DNA from: Clostridium sp. CS001
GTDB taxonomy: Bacteria; Bacillota; Clostridia; Clostridiales; Clostridiaceae
Reading direction: 5' to 3'
Assembly (NCBI RefSeq): GCF_020443565.1
Contig: NZ_JAIZZN010000034.1
Span: forward strand, 1-41,294
DNA: 41,294 bases
Shown: positions 25,287 through 34,483 of the stretch, piece after piece
How positions within the stretch are numbered: the stretch's first letter is position 1
Layout of the letters: every line of letters starts with the position of its first letter
Position numbers and translations under genes: made by a program
Notes under the pieces: generated by a model
What the model was told of the DNA's origin: nothing
The model's input: only the letters and a program-made list of their open reading frames with translations
The model's database searches: none

Positions 25287-26326
25287 AGTAATTCACCCAC
25301 TTCCTCGCTACTTACCTTTTCAATAAACTTAGCTATTAATCTTCCTGTATTTATAATATCCTTCATGTTTATAATTTCAACTGAAGTATGCATGTACTTA
25401 ATTGGTATAGATATTAATAGCGTTGGAATACCGCCTCTAGTTACTTGGATATCCCAAGCATCTGTTCCTGTATTACCAGATTCAACCTCTACATTATAGG
25501 AAATAGAATACTCGTCTGCTATTTCCATAAGCCTTGCTCTAAACTTAGGATGAATATTTGGCCCAATACATATAACAGGCCCTCCTCCTAGTTTGTTTTC
25601 TCTGTCTGTGTCGCCCATAGGACCATTATCAAAAGTAACATCTATTGCTATAGCAAGAGTTGGATTTAAATCATAGCTGGCCATCTTAGCTCCTCTATGC
25701 CCAACTTCCTCTTGACAAGAGGCTACAAAATAAACGTCCATGTCATGGTTTATTTTTTCTAATTCTTTGCAACAAGAATACATAGCTACAATACCTGCTC
25801 TGTCATCAGTAGCTTTACAAGTTACGTTATCATTTAATAGTTCATAAAAATCTCTCTTTAATGTAACGTAGTCTCCTATATTTACACTGATCTGTATTTC
25901 TTCTTTGCTATACCCTGTATCAATTAATAGACCTTCAATAGTAACTGCCTTTTCTCTTTCCTCATCATTCATAAGATGTGGTGGCTTAATCCCTATAATA
26001 CCATCTATTTGTTTTTTTCCATGCACAACAACTTCCTGTGAAACTAATGTCTTTGGGTCAATTCCATTACCTATGAACTTTAAGAAACCATTAGCCATAA
26101 TCTCTGTTATCATAAGAAAAACTTCATCAGAATGTGCCATAAGCATTATGCTTTTTCGTGCTACATCTTTGTTACCTTTTTTTATAGCATATAAATTATT
26201 TACATTCCCTTCCTTAACTTCACAGTAAGGCTCAAAAGCTTCCTTAATTAATGGGTGAATCCAGTGTTCTCTTCCACTTGGCGCATGTGCCATGCATAAT
26301 GTTTTTAATAATTGCAGCTCGTCCAT
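25277..26326 (-). CDS. M42-family aminopeptidase-type metallopeptidase
   Basis: This 349-residue M42 protein is the first gene of the operon. Motifs are MAHSDEV (the metal His with Ser in place of Met), TDDRAG, SCQEEVGHRGA, AIDVTFD, and KYMHTS at the last metal histidine. ATG 26326 has GTAGGAGGAAGTT upstream. It and the two following paralogues could assemble homo- or hetero-dodecamers that degrade peptides left by proteases. Confidence 0.92.
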   Translation of the reverse strand: MDELQLLKTLCMAHAPSGREHWIHPLIKEAFEPYCEVKEGNVNNLYAIKKGNKDVARKSIMLMAHSDEVFLMITEIMANGFLKFIGNGIDPKTLVSQEVVVHGKKQIDGIIGIKPPHLMNDEEREKAVTIEGLLIDTGYSKEEIQISVNIGDYVTLKRDFYELLNDNVTCKATDDRAGIVAMYSCCKELEKINHDMDVYFVASCQEEVGHRGAKMASYDLNPTLAIAIDVTFDNGPMGDTDRENKLGGGPVICIGPNIHPKFRARLMEIADEYSISYNVEVESGNTGTDAWDIQVTRGGIPTLLISIPIKYMHTSVEIINMKDIINTGRLIAKFIEKVSSEEVGELLCF

Positions 26327-26440
26327 AACTTCCTCCTACTTAAACCTTTAGTTTATATTTATATTTATTCTATATGAAACCACTTTTTCCTCCAATATCC
26401 TAGGTAATCTTTGAAAAAACTGTGATGCTATACAATTTCA

Positions 26441-26475
26441 AAAGAGACCTTAGGTTTTTACGCCAAAGTCTCTTT
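26441..26475 (-). terminator. Terminator overlapping the mscS stop codon
   Basis: AAAGAGAC (26441-26448) pairs with GTCTCTTT (26468-26475), with further CCT/AGG-type pairing inside. T-rich sequence follows on the minus strand. The mscS stop codon lies in the loop. Confidence 0.6.
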
Positions 26476-27669
26476 ACTATCTTCATGTTTATCTTCGTCA
26501 TTATATAGTTTTTCTACCTTCTCATCTATGTTTATTAAGTCAATTTCTTGTTCCTTATTTTTGGTATATGATCCTTCTAAATATATACTTCTGCTTGGAA
26601 AAGCCATTAAAACTCCTTCTTGCTGAAGAATCTCTGCTATATTAAAGTTAACCTCTTCTTTTATTTTAAGATACTCATCATACTTTGCTGTTTCAGTAAA
26701 AAAGCATACACGTACATCTAAACTAGCGGCACTTAGTTTGTCAAATCTAACTATGATATCTTTCTTACTTACCTGTGGATGATTCTCTACCATATGTCGT
26801 ATACTATCCACGCAAATTTGTAGTTTCTCTTTAGAAGTTTTGTAGTTTATTTCTAAATCGAAATTAACTCTTCGTTTACCTCTTCTACTGAAATTCGTTA
26901 CAGGTTCATTGGCAAGCTTTGAATTGGGCACTGTTATTAATGCATTATCCACAGTTCTTATTTTGGTAGTTCTAAAAGAAATATCCTCTATAGTTCCTTC
27001 TAGCCCATCGCAATTAACCCAGTCCCCTATAGAAAAGGGTTTATCTAATATTATAAAGATACCTGCAATAACATTAGCTGCTGCATCTTTAGCTGCTAGT
27101 GCAAAAGCAAGTCCACCGAGTCCAAGTCCCGTAACAAACCCTTGAATGTTATATCCCCATTTTTCAGCTATTATAGTAATAGCTAATGCAATTATTACCA
27201 AGGTCAGTGTCTTTGATATAAATGGAAATAATATTTTATCTACCTTTATATCATATGCCTTATGCATCCTCTCAAATAACAAAGAAGATTCTCCAGAAAG
27301 GTTACATAAACCCCAACAAATTAATATTATTACCACAGAACTGAACATCTTATCTATAAATATAATACTAATTGGTATATCTGCCATAACCAAAACTCTA
27401 AAACCAAAGTAAAACCCTAATACTTCAAAAAAATTAGTTACAGGTTTTTGAAATGCTTCTACTATTTTTGTATCTGCATTAAATCTTGTTTTATCAACAA
27501 ATCTTAATATTATCTTGAATACGTACTTTGCAAATATTTTTTTTAGTAATACAAAGAATATAAAAACTCCAATAGCAATACCCACATACTTTAATTTATG
27601 GTATGCTGTATCATTAAAAAAATTCGTTACTTGATCTTTTGTAAAAAACACAACCATGAATTGAAACAA
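26458..27669 (-). CDS. MscS-family mechanosensitive channel
   Basis: This 403-residue membrane protein would release solutes on hypo-osmotic shock. It has hydrophobic segments around 25-45, 75-95, 100-120 and 150-175. The pore helix TM3 region is GFVTGLGLGGLAFALAAKDA, with the Gly/Ala packing of MscS. The beta domain follows (IGDWVNCDGLEGTIEDISFRT), then a C-terminal cytoplasmic part and a charged tail. The start is TTG 27669 with AAGGG nine bases upstream; ATG 27657 is the alternative. It follows the TPR gene by 43 bp on the same strand and lies downstream of presumed KdpE sites, consistent with osmotic regulation. Confidence 0.9.
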   Translation of the reverse strand: MFQFMVVFFTKDQVTNFFNDTAYHKLKYVGIAIGVFIFFVLLKKIFAKYVFKIILRFVDKTRFNADTKIVEAFQKPVTNFFEVLGFYFGFRVLVMADIPISIIFIDKMFSSVVIILICWGLCNLSGESSLLFERMHKAYDIKVDKILFPFISKTLTLVIIALAITIIAEKWGYNIQGFVTGLGLGGLAFALAAKDAAANVIAGIFIILDKPFSIGDWVNCDGLEGTIEDISFRTTKIRTVDNALITVPNSKLANEPVTNFSRRGKRRVNFDLEINYKTSKEKLQICVDSIRHMVENHPQVSKKDIIVRFDKLSAASLDVRVCFFTETAKYDEYLKIKEEVNFNIAEILQQEGVLMAFPSRSIYLEGSYTKNKEQEIDLINIDEKVEKLYNDEDKHEDSKETLA

Positions 27670-27712
27670 ACCATCACACCCTTCTTATCTTATGTTTATA
27701 TATATCATTATT

Positions 27713-28054
27713 TTAAGCTAATAATGTTATTTTCTCAATAGTATCTCCGAAGTCTATATTTTTTTCATTAAATTTATAAAAATACGAAGTTAATTTTTCT
27801 AAATTTTTATCTGCTGGCTTGTAAGTTGGATCAAACACGTATGCAGCTCTATAATATATACAAGCCATAGATTCATCTCTTTTATATTCTGAAATAACTC
27901 CTAATAAATTATACACCACTGCTGAATGATCATTTTCAAGCATCTCTGAATATAAGTATTTAAGTGCTAGATCATATTTATTTGATTTTATTGCACTAAT
28001 AGCCTCTTGTATGTTGTTTTGCATAAAGTTTTCCCTATTCATATTTGTTAACAT
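27713..28054 (-). CDS. Small TPR protein
   Basis: This 113-residue soluble protein holds two or three tetratricopeptide-like helical hairpins (AISAIKSNKYDLALKYLY and AVVYNLLGVISEYKRDESMA, followed by ACIYYRAAYVFDPTYKPA). TPRs mediate protein contacts; the partner is unknown. A very similar TPR-like tail is fused to the response regulator at 40499, which hints that both contact related proteins. AAGGTGAGG lies just before ATG 28054; ATG 28042 is an alternative. It probably heads a transcript with mscS. Confidence 0.75.
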   Translation of the reverse strand: MLTNMNRENFMQNNIQEAISAIKSNKYDLALKYLYSEMLENDHSAVVYNLLGVISEYKRDESMACIYYRAAYVFDPTYKPADKNLEKLTSYFYKFNEKNIDFGDTIEKITLLA

Positions 28055-28406
28055 TTCCTCACCTTAAACTACCCTTTCTCTCTTTATTTGATAATTATAT
28101 TTTATCAAAATCGCTATATTTTTGCTATTAAGAAGGTATAAAGATACAGTGTAGCGTATAAACGTTGTGTTAAGATTTTATTATTTAAGGTTGTTTTTTT
28201 GATGAAACCCTTACATATCAATGCTTTCCATGCATTCTATACTTTTACTTGCTAATTTTAAAAAAATATAAATTAATTGTATAATGAATATATGTTTTAA
28301 ATTCAAAACTTTTTACTTGAATCATCACATGCGTAGCTATTCATCTTATTTGAAGCTGAAATGCCATTAAATAACCAAAATTTTATAAATAAAGGATTGA
28401 TATAAA
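28055..28406. other. Intergenic region between TPR gene and kdpX-type gene
   Basis: These 352 bp hold divergent promoters. The minus-strand side has the presumed KdpE repeats at 28136-28173. The plus-strand side has TATAAT at 28280-28285 as a possible -10 for the gene at 28407, with no convincing -35. No gene or RNA was recognised in it. Confidence 0.5.
28136..28173 (-). promoter_or_regulatory. Presumed KdpE-type direct repeats before the TPR/mscS genes
   Basis: GTATAAA (28136-28142), GTATAAA (28156-28162) and GTGTTAA (28167-28173) are direct repeats, the last two with the 11-bp period typical of OmpR/PhoB-class regulators. The block TAGCGTATAAA plus N4 plus GTNTTAAGA recurs before kdpFABC at 34400-34423. 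On the minus strand it lies 80-120 bp before ATG 28054. Confidence 0.6.
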
Positions 28407-29561
28407 ATGAGTAATAATTCTTTTAAACGGATTACTCCTGAAGAGGCATTAGTATTTCTAGAAAAAGAAAAGATAAAAGGACATTTAAAAATATTTTTAG
28501 GCTACGCTCCTGGTGTTGGAAAAACTTACTCCATGCTCAATGAAGCTAATCGAATGCTTGCTAGAGGACAAGATATTGTTATCGGTTATCTTGAAAGCCA
28601 TGGAAGAGCCGAAACTAATTCTCAAGTGGCTTCTCTTGAGGTATTACCAAGAAAAAAAATAAACTACAATAACATGATTTTAGAAGAAATTGATTTAGAT
28701 GAAGTATTAAAACGCAACCCCAAAATAGTTCTTATAGATGAACTAGCACATACTAATGCACCTGGTTCAAAAAACAAAAAAAGATATGAAGATGTTTTAG
28801 AAATACTAGGACATGGAATAGATGTACTTACTACTTTGAATATTCAACATCTAGAAAGTCTTAATGATATTGTAAATCAAATAACAGGTATAACAGTAAG
28901 AGAAACCATTCCTGATATTATAGTTGAAAATGCTGATGAAGTAGTTGTTATAGATATTACTCCAGCCTCACTACAAACTAGATTAAAAAGAGGTGATATT
29001 TATAAACAAGAAAATACTGCAAGAGCATTAAAAAACTTTTTTAGAGGTGGAAATTTAAATGCCTTAAGAGAAATAACCTTAAGGCATATTGCCGAGGAAA
29101 TTGATGATAATTTATCTGAGTATATGAAAAAACATGATATTAGAGAAAACTGGCATACTGCTGAAAGAGTAATGGTTTGTGTAAGTGCTAATCCTTTTGG
29201 AAGAAAATTAATAAGAAGAGGTGCTCGCATATCAAAACGTTATAAATGTCAATGGATTGTAGCCTCAGTAAACTGTACTCATGCTTTATCTCCTACTCTA
29301 TCAAAAAAAGAATTAGATAGTTTAGAAAGCCATTTTCAGTTAGCTAAGCAACTCGGTGCTGATACTGTAACGTTAACCGGTAAAAGTGTTTCTAAAGAAC
29401 TAGTGAAATTTGCTTCACAAAAACATATCACACAACTTATAATTGGTCACACCAACCGATCTATTTGGCAGATAGCATTTAGGGGCTCCTCAGTGACAAA
29501 AATTTTGCGTCATGCAAAAGATATAGAAATACACGTAATTCCTGATAATAGAACCTTTTAA
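28407..29561 (+). CDS. kdpX: KdpD N-terminal sensor half (KdpX-like) with USP domain
   Basis: This 384-residue soluble protein equals the cytoplasmic N-terminal half of KdpD. The KdpD domain (residues about 20-230) has Walker A YAPGVGKTYSML and Walker B-like VLIDELAHTNAPG. A universal-stress-protein domain (about 250-384) starts MVCVSANPFGRKLIRRGARI. In many clostridia this part senses K+ or c-di-AMP-type signals and is encoded apart from the kinase; it is called KdpX in C. acetobutylicum. Here it is on the plus strand, convergent with kdpC, some 5.5 kb from the kinase gene. ATG 28407 has AAAGGA upstream. It would act in trans on the kinase at 35154-36794. Confidence 0.85.
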   Translation: MSNNSFKRITPEEALVFLEKEKIKGHLKIFLGYAPGVGKTYSMLNEANRMLARGQDIVIGYLESHGRAETNSQVASLEVLPRKKINYNNMILEEIDLDEVLKRNPKIVLIDELAHTNAPGSKNKKRYEDVLEILGHGIDVLTTLNIQHLESLNDIVNQITGITVRETIPDIIVENADEVVVIDITPASLQTRLKRGDIYKQENTARALKNFFRGGNLNALREITLRHIAEEIDDNLSEYMKKHDIRENWHTAERVMVCVSANPFGRKLIRRGARISKRYKCQWIVASVNCTHALSPTLSKKELDSLESHFQLAKQLGADTVTLTGKSVSKELVKFASQKHITQLIIGHTNRSIWQIAFRGSSVTKILRHAKDIEIHVIPDNRTF

Positions 29562-29580
29562 TTAAGATCACAATTAAAAA

Positions 29581-29622
29581 TTAAGAGCTGACAGTTAATT
29601 TTTCTTAACTCTCAGCTCTTAA
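29581..29622. terminator. Bidirectional terminator between kdpX-type gene and kdpC
   Basis: TTAAGAGCTGACAGTTAA (29581-29598) pairs with TTAACTCTCAGCTCTTAA (29605-29622), with one mismatch and a short T-rich loop. It serves both convergent genes. Confidence 0.75.
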
Positions 29623-29636
29623 TTATAAGTTCTCAA

Positions 29637-30227
29637 CTAGCGAATCTTATTATTGACTTCTATATTGAGTTTCAACACATTAACTCTTCTATTTCCAAAC
29701 ACACCAAGTTGTCTTTCCTCTGTATTATTCTTAACCATTTGTTCTAAATCACTTTTATCAATACCTGTAGCCTTTGAAATGCCTGGTATTTGAATCTTTG
29801 CAGCTTCTATGCTTATATGAGGGTCAAGACCAGATCCTGAACTTGTTAAGAAATCTGCTGGAATATCTTCTTTCGTAACTTCTGGATTAGCCTTCAAAAA
29901 TGCATCTAGATCCTTTTGTATTCTCTCTTTTAGTGCAATATTAGAGGATGCAAGATTTGCAGATCCAGAAGACAATGTAGCCTCCTCCCCTTCTTTGTAA
30001 GTATTATAGTTTACAGCTGAAATTCTTCCTTTAAAGTAACGAGCATCAGTGAATTCTTGCCCTATAAGCAAAGAACCCACTTCACGCCCATTCACCACTT
30101 GCATACTTCCATTTGCCTTATTATTAAAAAACAACTGACCTACACCAGTCATTACTGTTGGAAATACAAAACCACACACAAACATAAGCGTCAAGCTGAC
30201 TAATATTGATTTTTTTAATACTTTCAT
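29637..30227 (-). CDS. kdpC: Potassium-transporting ATPase subunit KdpC
   Basis: This 196-residue subunit of the high-affinity K+ pump is anchored by one N-terminal transmembrane helix (about residues 8-30) with a periplasmic or outside domain containing the conserved SGSGLDPHIS and the QLGVFGNRRVNVLKLN end. KdpC stabilises the KdpAB complex. ATG 30227 has AGGAGG upstream. It is last in the kdpFABC operon, 36 bp after kdpB, and convergent with the KdpX-type gene. Confidence 0.95.
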   Translation of the reverse strand: MKVLKKSILVSLTLMFVCGFVFPTVMTGVGQLFFNNKANGSMQVVNGREVGSLLIGQEFTDARYFKGRISAVNYNTYKEGEEATLSSGSANLASSNIALKERIQKDLDAFLKANPEVTKEDIPADFLTSSGSGLDPHISIEAAKIQIPGISKATGIDKSDLEQMVKNNTEERQLGVFGNRRVNVLKLNIEVNNKIR

Positions 30228-30263
30228 TATTTTTATCCTCCTAAATTATTTTACATCAAGAAT

Positions 30264-32327
30264 TTATGCTACATTAAGAGCTTTTAACAGTGGGAATATT
30301 ATCATATCTATTATCTTAATCCCAAAGAATGGAACCATAATTCCACCTACACCATAAATTAATATATTTCTTAAGAGAAGAGCTTCCGCCTTTGCGGGTT
30401 TATATTTTACCCCTCTCATAGCTATTGGAATTAATAGAGGTATTATTATTGCATTAAACACTAATGCTGACAATATTGCACTTGCAGGTGTGGCAAGCTT
30501 CATTACATTTAATACACTCATTGTTGGAATAGCAACAGTAAATATTGCTGGTATTATAGCAAAATACTTTGCAACATCATTTGCTATACTAAATGTAGTT
30601 AATGCTCCTCTGGTTATAAGTAACTGTTTACCTATTTCTACTACTTCAATTATCTTAGTAGGGTCTGAATCTAAATCTACCATGTTAGCAGCTTCTTTTG
30701 CAGCAATTGTTCCACTATTCATTGCAAGTCCAACATCTGCTTGAGCAAGAGCTGGAGCATCATTAGTACCATCCCCAGTCATAGCTACAAGTTTACCTTC
30801 TCTTTGTGCTTTTTTTATAACATCAATTTTATCCTCTGGGGTACACTCTGCAATAAATTCATCTACTCCTGCTTCTCTTGCTATGGTAGCCGCTGTGAGT
30901 GGATTGTCTCCTGTGCACATAATAGTTTTTATTCCCATACTTCTTAATCTTTCAAACCTTTGCGTAAGTCCTGGTTTTACAGTATCCTTTAAATAAATAA
31001 CCCCAAGTATTTCGCTATTTACACAAACTATTAATGGTGTTCCACCAGCCATAGAAATCTTTGTTGTAACTACTTCTAAATCCTTTGAAACCTTCCCGCC
31101 AAGTTCTTGCACCATTTTTATGATGCTGCTAATAGCACCTTTTCGTATAATTTCTCCATCTGTTAAATTTAACCCACTCATTTTAGTTTGAGCAGTAAAT
31201 TCTATAAATTTAGCATCTTCATAATTATTTGCATCTACTGTTACTCCAAGTTTACTCGCAAGCTCAACTATGGATCTACCTTCAGGAGTTTCATCCTTTA
31301 GGGAACATATTAATGCATATTTTATTAGTTTATTTTCATCACATCCAGATACAGGTATAAATTCTGCCGCAAGCCTATTACCATAAGTTATCGTACCTGT
31401 CTTATCTAAAATCATAACATCTACATCTCCACAGGCTTCAACTGCTTTACCTGACATAGCAATTACATTAAATCTTGTAACCCTATCCATACCTGCAATT
31501 CCTATAGCTGATAATAAAGCACCTATTGTAGTTGGTATTAAACATATAAGTAATGCTATCAGTGTAGATGTTGGAATTTTAACACCTGAGTATGCAGCTA
31601 ATGGCTCAAGGGTAACAATAACCATTAGGAAAATCATTGTGAGTACTATTAACAATGTATTTAATGCCATTTCATTGGGGGTTTTTTGCCTTGAAGCGCC
31701 CTCAACTAGACTTATCATCTTATCAAGGAAAGATTCTCCAGGGCTTGCTGTGATTTGGACCTTAAGCCAATCACTTACCACTTTAGTTCCTCCAGTAACA
31801 GAACTAAAATCTCCACCAGCTTCCTTCATAACAGGAGCTGATTCTCCTGTTATAGCAGACTCATCTACCGCTGCAAGACCCGAAATAATTTCACCATCAT
31901 TTGGTATTATGTCCCCATTTTCTACAAGAACAATATCTCCTTTTCTTATCTCCGATGCATTGGTCACTGTTACGTTCCCATTTTTGTCTAAAAGCTTGGC
32001 CATTGTGTCTCTTTTGGTTTTCTTCAAACTCTCAGCTTGAGCTTTACCTCTTCCTTCCGCCACTGCCTCTGCAAAGTTAGCAAATAAAACTGTAGTGAAA
32101 AGAATAAAAGCAACTAATCCATTATATACCCTTAAATTTGTACCTGTATCACCAAATGCGTTAGGAACAAAAGTAAGAAATAAAGTTATAAAAAATCCAA
32201 TTTCAACGATAAACATAATAGGATTTTTTATCATAAACTTAGGGTTTAACTTCTTAAAAGAATCCTTAACTGCATCATTAAAAATCTTCTTGCTTATAAA
32301 CTTTTTTTTATCATCTATATTATTCAT
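30264..32327 (-). CDS. kdpB: Potassium-transporting P-type ATPase subunit KdpB
   Basis: This 687-residue ATPase subunit hydrolyses ATP for KdpA-mediated K+ uptake. Motifs are [12 protein letters not shown] (phosphorylated Asp), [35 protein letters not shown] and the KdpB-specific transmembrane ends. Length is canonical (about 680-690). ATG 32327 has AAGGAG upstream, and it is 54 bp after kdpA. No key residue is missing. Confidence 0.97.
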   Translation of the reverse strand: MNNIDDKKKFISKKIFNDAVKDSFKKLNPKFMIKNPIMFIVEIGFFITLFLTFVPNAFGDTGTNLRVYNGLVAFILFTTVLFANFAEAVAEGRGKAQAESLKKTKRDTMAKLLDKNGNVTVTNASEIRKGDIVLVENGDIIPNDGEIISGLAAVDESAITGESAPVMKEAGGDFSSVTGGTKVVSDWLKVQITASPGESFLDKMISLVEGASRQKTPNEMALNTLLIVLTMIFLMVIVTLEPLAAYSGVKIPTSTLIALLICLIPTTIGALLSAIGIAGMDRVTRFNVIAMSGKAVEACGDVDVMILDKTGTITYGNRLAAEFIPVSGCDENKLIKYALICSLKDETPEGRSIVELASKLGVTVDANNYEDAKFIEFTAQTKMSGLNLTDGEIIRKGAISSIIKMVQELGGKVSKDLEVVTTKISMAGGTPLIVCVNSEILGVIYLKDTVKPGLTQRFERLRSMGIKTIMCTGDNPLTAATIAREAGVDEFIAECTPEDKIDVIKKAQREGKLVAMTGDGTNDAPALAQADVGLAMNSGTIAAKEAANMVDLDSDPTKIIEVVEIGKQLLITRGALTTFSIANDVAKYFAIIPAIFTVAIPTMSVLNVMKLATPASAILSALVFNAIIIPLLIPIAMRGVKYKPAKAEALLLRNILIYGVGGIMVPFFGIKIIDMIIFPLLKALNVA

Positions 32328-32381
32328 TTATTTACTCCTTATATTTTATTGTGCTAAATCATTAAATGCGGTGCTGAAACA

Positions 32382-34061
32382 TTAACGAAATGTGGTTAAA
32401 TGTTCCGCTATTGGTCCTAATACTATGGCGGGCAAGAATGTTAACGCGCCTATTATTAAAACTATAAATACTAATATTATAGTAAATGTAGTGTTATCTG
32501 TTTTAAATGTAGAATCCGATTCTGGTACGAGTCTTTTTGATGCTAAAGAACCAGCTACAGCTAAAAGAATAACCATGGCAAAAAATCTTCCTGCATACAT
32601 TACAAGACCTGTACTTACATTCCAAAACATAGTATTATCTGCTAGTCCTTCAAAACCTGAACCATTATTAGCTGCTGCAGAAGTAAATTCATAAAGAACT
32701 TGAGTTAATCCATGAAACCCTGGATTACTTATTCCTGCAAGGCCTTGACTAGTAAGTACAGCTATACTTGACGGCACAAGAATTATAAAAGGATGTATTA
32801 GTATGGCTAAAGATATTAACATAATTTCCTTTGCCTCAATTTTTTTACCTAAAAATTCTGGTGTCCGTCCAACCATTAGTCCGCACAAAAATACTGTTAA
32901 TATTGCGTACATCATCATATTCATAAAACCTACACCTTCACCGCCAAACACTACATTAAGCATCATCTGCCATAATGGAACTAGTCCACCAACGGGTGTT
33001 AATGAATCATGCATATTATTTACAGAACCGGTAGTGAATGCTGTTGTAACTGTTGTAAATAACGTTGAGCCCGCAAGTCCAAACCTTATTTCTTTACCCT
33101 CCATGTTGCCCATGGCTTGACTTAAATTGAGATTTGCAATTGCAGGGTTCCCAAGCTTTTCAGAATGGAAGCAAACTGCTAAAGATATTACAAACAATAT
33201 AGACATTGCTGCGAATATTGCCCAGCCTTGCTTTTTATTTTTTACCATTAACCCAAAACAATAAACTATAGCTCCAGGTATAAGCATCATAGCTAACATT
33301 TCTATTAAATTAGTAAGAGGGGTTGGATTTTCAAATGGGTGTGATGAATTAGCTCCAAAGAAACCACCTCCATTAGTCCCTAAATGTTTAATAGCTTCAA
33401 AAGACGCTATAGGTCCAAGTCCAATAACTTGTTTAGTTCCTTCTATGGTCGTAATAACCTTATTTGGTGAAAATGTCTGTGGAACTCCTTGCACCATTAA
33501 AAATATAGTTACTATTATTGAAATTGGAATTAACACCCTTGTAGTAACTCTTACTAAATCAACGAAAAAGTTACCTAGCATTTTAGTTTTCCCAGTAATT
33601 CCTCTCATAAATGCTGCTGCAACAGCAAATCCTGATGCCGCTGAGGTAAACATAAAGAAATTTATAACTGTCATTTGACTTAAGTACGATAATCCCCATT
33701 CTCCACTGTAGTGTTGAAGGTTTGTATTTGTAATAAAACTAAAGATAGTATTAAAAATAAGTGATGCATCCATAGCTTTATTGCCATTGGGATTTAAAAA
33801 ATGAACTCCCTGAACCCTGAGCACTAAGTATGCTATCAAAGTCATAACCATATTTGATACAATGAAAGCAATAGCGTATTGCTTCCAAGTCATCTCTTCT
33901 TTAGTTATCCCTGTAACCTTATAAATTAAGTTGTCTACCTTGTCCATAAAAGGATCTGTAAAACACTTCTTATTATTTATAACTTTATATATATATTTCC
34001 CAGTTGGAATAACAAGCAATACAAAAATTATAAGCGTTAATATAATTTGAAAAATGTCCAT
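32382..34061 (-). CDS. kdpA: Potassium-transporting ATPase subunit KdpA
   Basis: This 559-residue, ten-helix channel-like subunit has four selectivity-filter repeats, seen best in LGTNGGGFFGANSSHPFENPT and the later SAAANNGSGFEGL. It selects and translocates K+. ATG 34061 follows GGAGG. The gene starts 48 bp after kdpF. Complete and canonical. Confidence 0.97.
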   Translation of the reverse strand: MDIFQIILTLIIFVLLVIPTGKYIYKVINNKKCFTDPFMDKVDNLIYKVTGITKEEMTWKQYAIAFIVSNMVMTLIAYLVLRVQGVHFLNPNGNKAMDASLIFNTIFSFITNTNLQHYSGEWGLSYLSQMTVINFFMFTSAASGFAVAAAFMRGITGKTKMLGNFFVDLVRVTTRVLIPISIIVTIFLMVQGVPQTFSPNKVITTIEGTKQVIGLGPIASFEAIKHLGTNGGGFFGANSSHPFENPTPLTNLIEMLAMMLIPGAIVYCFGLMVKNKKQGWAIFAAMSILFVISLAVCFHSEKLGNPAIANLNLSQAMGNMEGKEIRFGLAGSTLFTTVTTAFTTGSVNNMHDSLTPVGGLVPLWQMMLNVVFGGEGVGFMNMMMYAILTVFLCGLMVGRTPEFLGKKIEAKEIMLISLAILIHPFIILVPSSIAVLTSQGLAGISNPGFHGLTQVLYEFTSAAANNGSGFEGLADNTMFWNVSTGLVMYAGRFFAMVILLAVAGSLASKRLVPESDSTFKTDNTTFTIILVFIVLIIGALTFLPAIVLGPIAEHLTTFR

Positions 34062-34109
34062 ATATAACTATCCTCCATATATTCTTTTTAAACATAAAAA
34101 ACTATAATA

Positions 34110-34187
34110 TTAAAATTTCTCAGGATTAAGTAATGCATATCCTAGATACAAAAACAATAAAATTGCCATTATAATTAAAATTTTCAT
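34110..34187 (-). CDS. kdpF: KdpF, small stabilising subunit
   Basis: This 25-residue single-helix peptide reads MKILIIMAILLFLYLGYALL and ends in NPEKF, matching the typical LYLxYALLRPEKF end of KdpF. GGAGG lies just upstream of ATG 34187. KdpF stabilises the Kdp complex. It precedes kdpA by 48 bp. Confidence 0.88.
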   Translation of the reverse strand: MKILIIMAILLFLYLGYALLNPEKF

Positions 34188-34211
34188 AGCATCCTCCATT
34201 TAATTATTACT

Positions 34212-34319
34212 TTAAGTGATATGTTGATTTTTATTTATTTCTGATTCACACCAAGTAATAAAGGGCAGTATTAGCAAAAAACAAAGTGCTGTTACTATTA
34301 TAAATATTGCATCAATCAT
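34212..34319 (-). CDS. Small membrane peptide upstream of kdpF
   Basis: This 35-residue peptide begins MIDAIFIIVTALCFLLILP and has the cytoplasmic-like tail after WCESE. The M-x-D-x6-T-x12-C-E pattern resembles micro-ORFs found before kdpF in other Kdp operons. C. acetobutylicum has two such small hydrophobic ORFs (orfZ, orfY) before kdpA. AAGGAGG lies about 12 bases before ATG 34319. It is first in the kdp transcript, so it may be an extra Kdp subunit or a regulator. Confidence 0.75.
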   Translation of the reverse strand: MIDAIFIIVTALCFLLILPFITWCESEINKNQHIT

Positions 34320-34372
34320 GAATTTACTTCGCCTCCTTCTGATCACCTTATGTATTCATTCTAACAACAACA

Positions 34373-34421
34373 GTATAAAGATGTTGTGAAGATGATCCTT
34401 AGCGTATAAATTTCGTATTAA
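34373..34421 (-). promoter_or_regulatory. Presumed KdpE-binding direct repeats before the kdp operon
   Basis: GTATAAA (34373-34379) with TTGTGAA (34384-34390), and GTATAAA (34404-34410) with GTATTAA (34415-34421), form two pairs. Each pair has an 11-bp period and the pairs lie 31 bp apart. On the transcribed strand they lie 55-100 bp before ATG 34319. This is the arrangement expected for an OmpR-class activator such as KdpE. The block at 34400-34423 has a near copy at 28152-28175. Confidence 0.65.
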
Positions 34422-34444
34422 GAAATTACATTTCAATTTTTTCA

Positions 34445-34476
34445 TAAAAAAAAGACAAAGCCAAAAGCTTCATCTT
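34445..34476 (-). terminator. Terminator after kdpE
   Basis: On the minus strand AAGATGAAGC (34467-34476) pairs with GCTTTGTCTT (34452-34461) allowing two G-U pairs, and a run of T (complement of the A-run around 34446-34453) follows. It separates kdpDE from the kdpFABC promoter. Confidence 0.7.
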
Positions 34477-34483
34477 CTAATTA

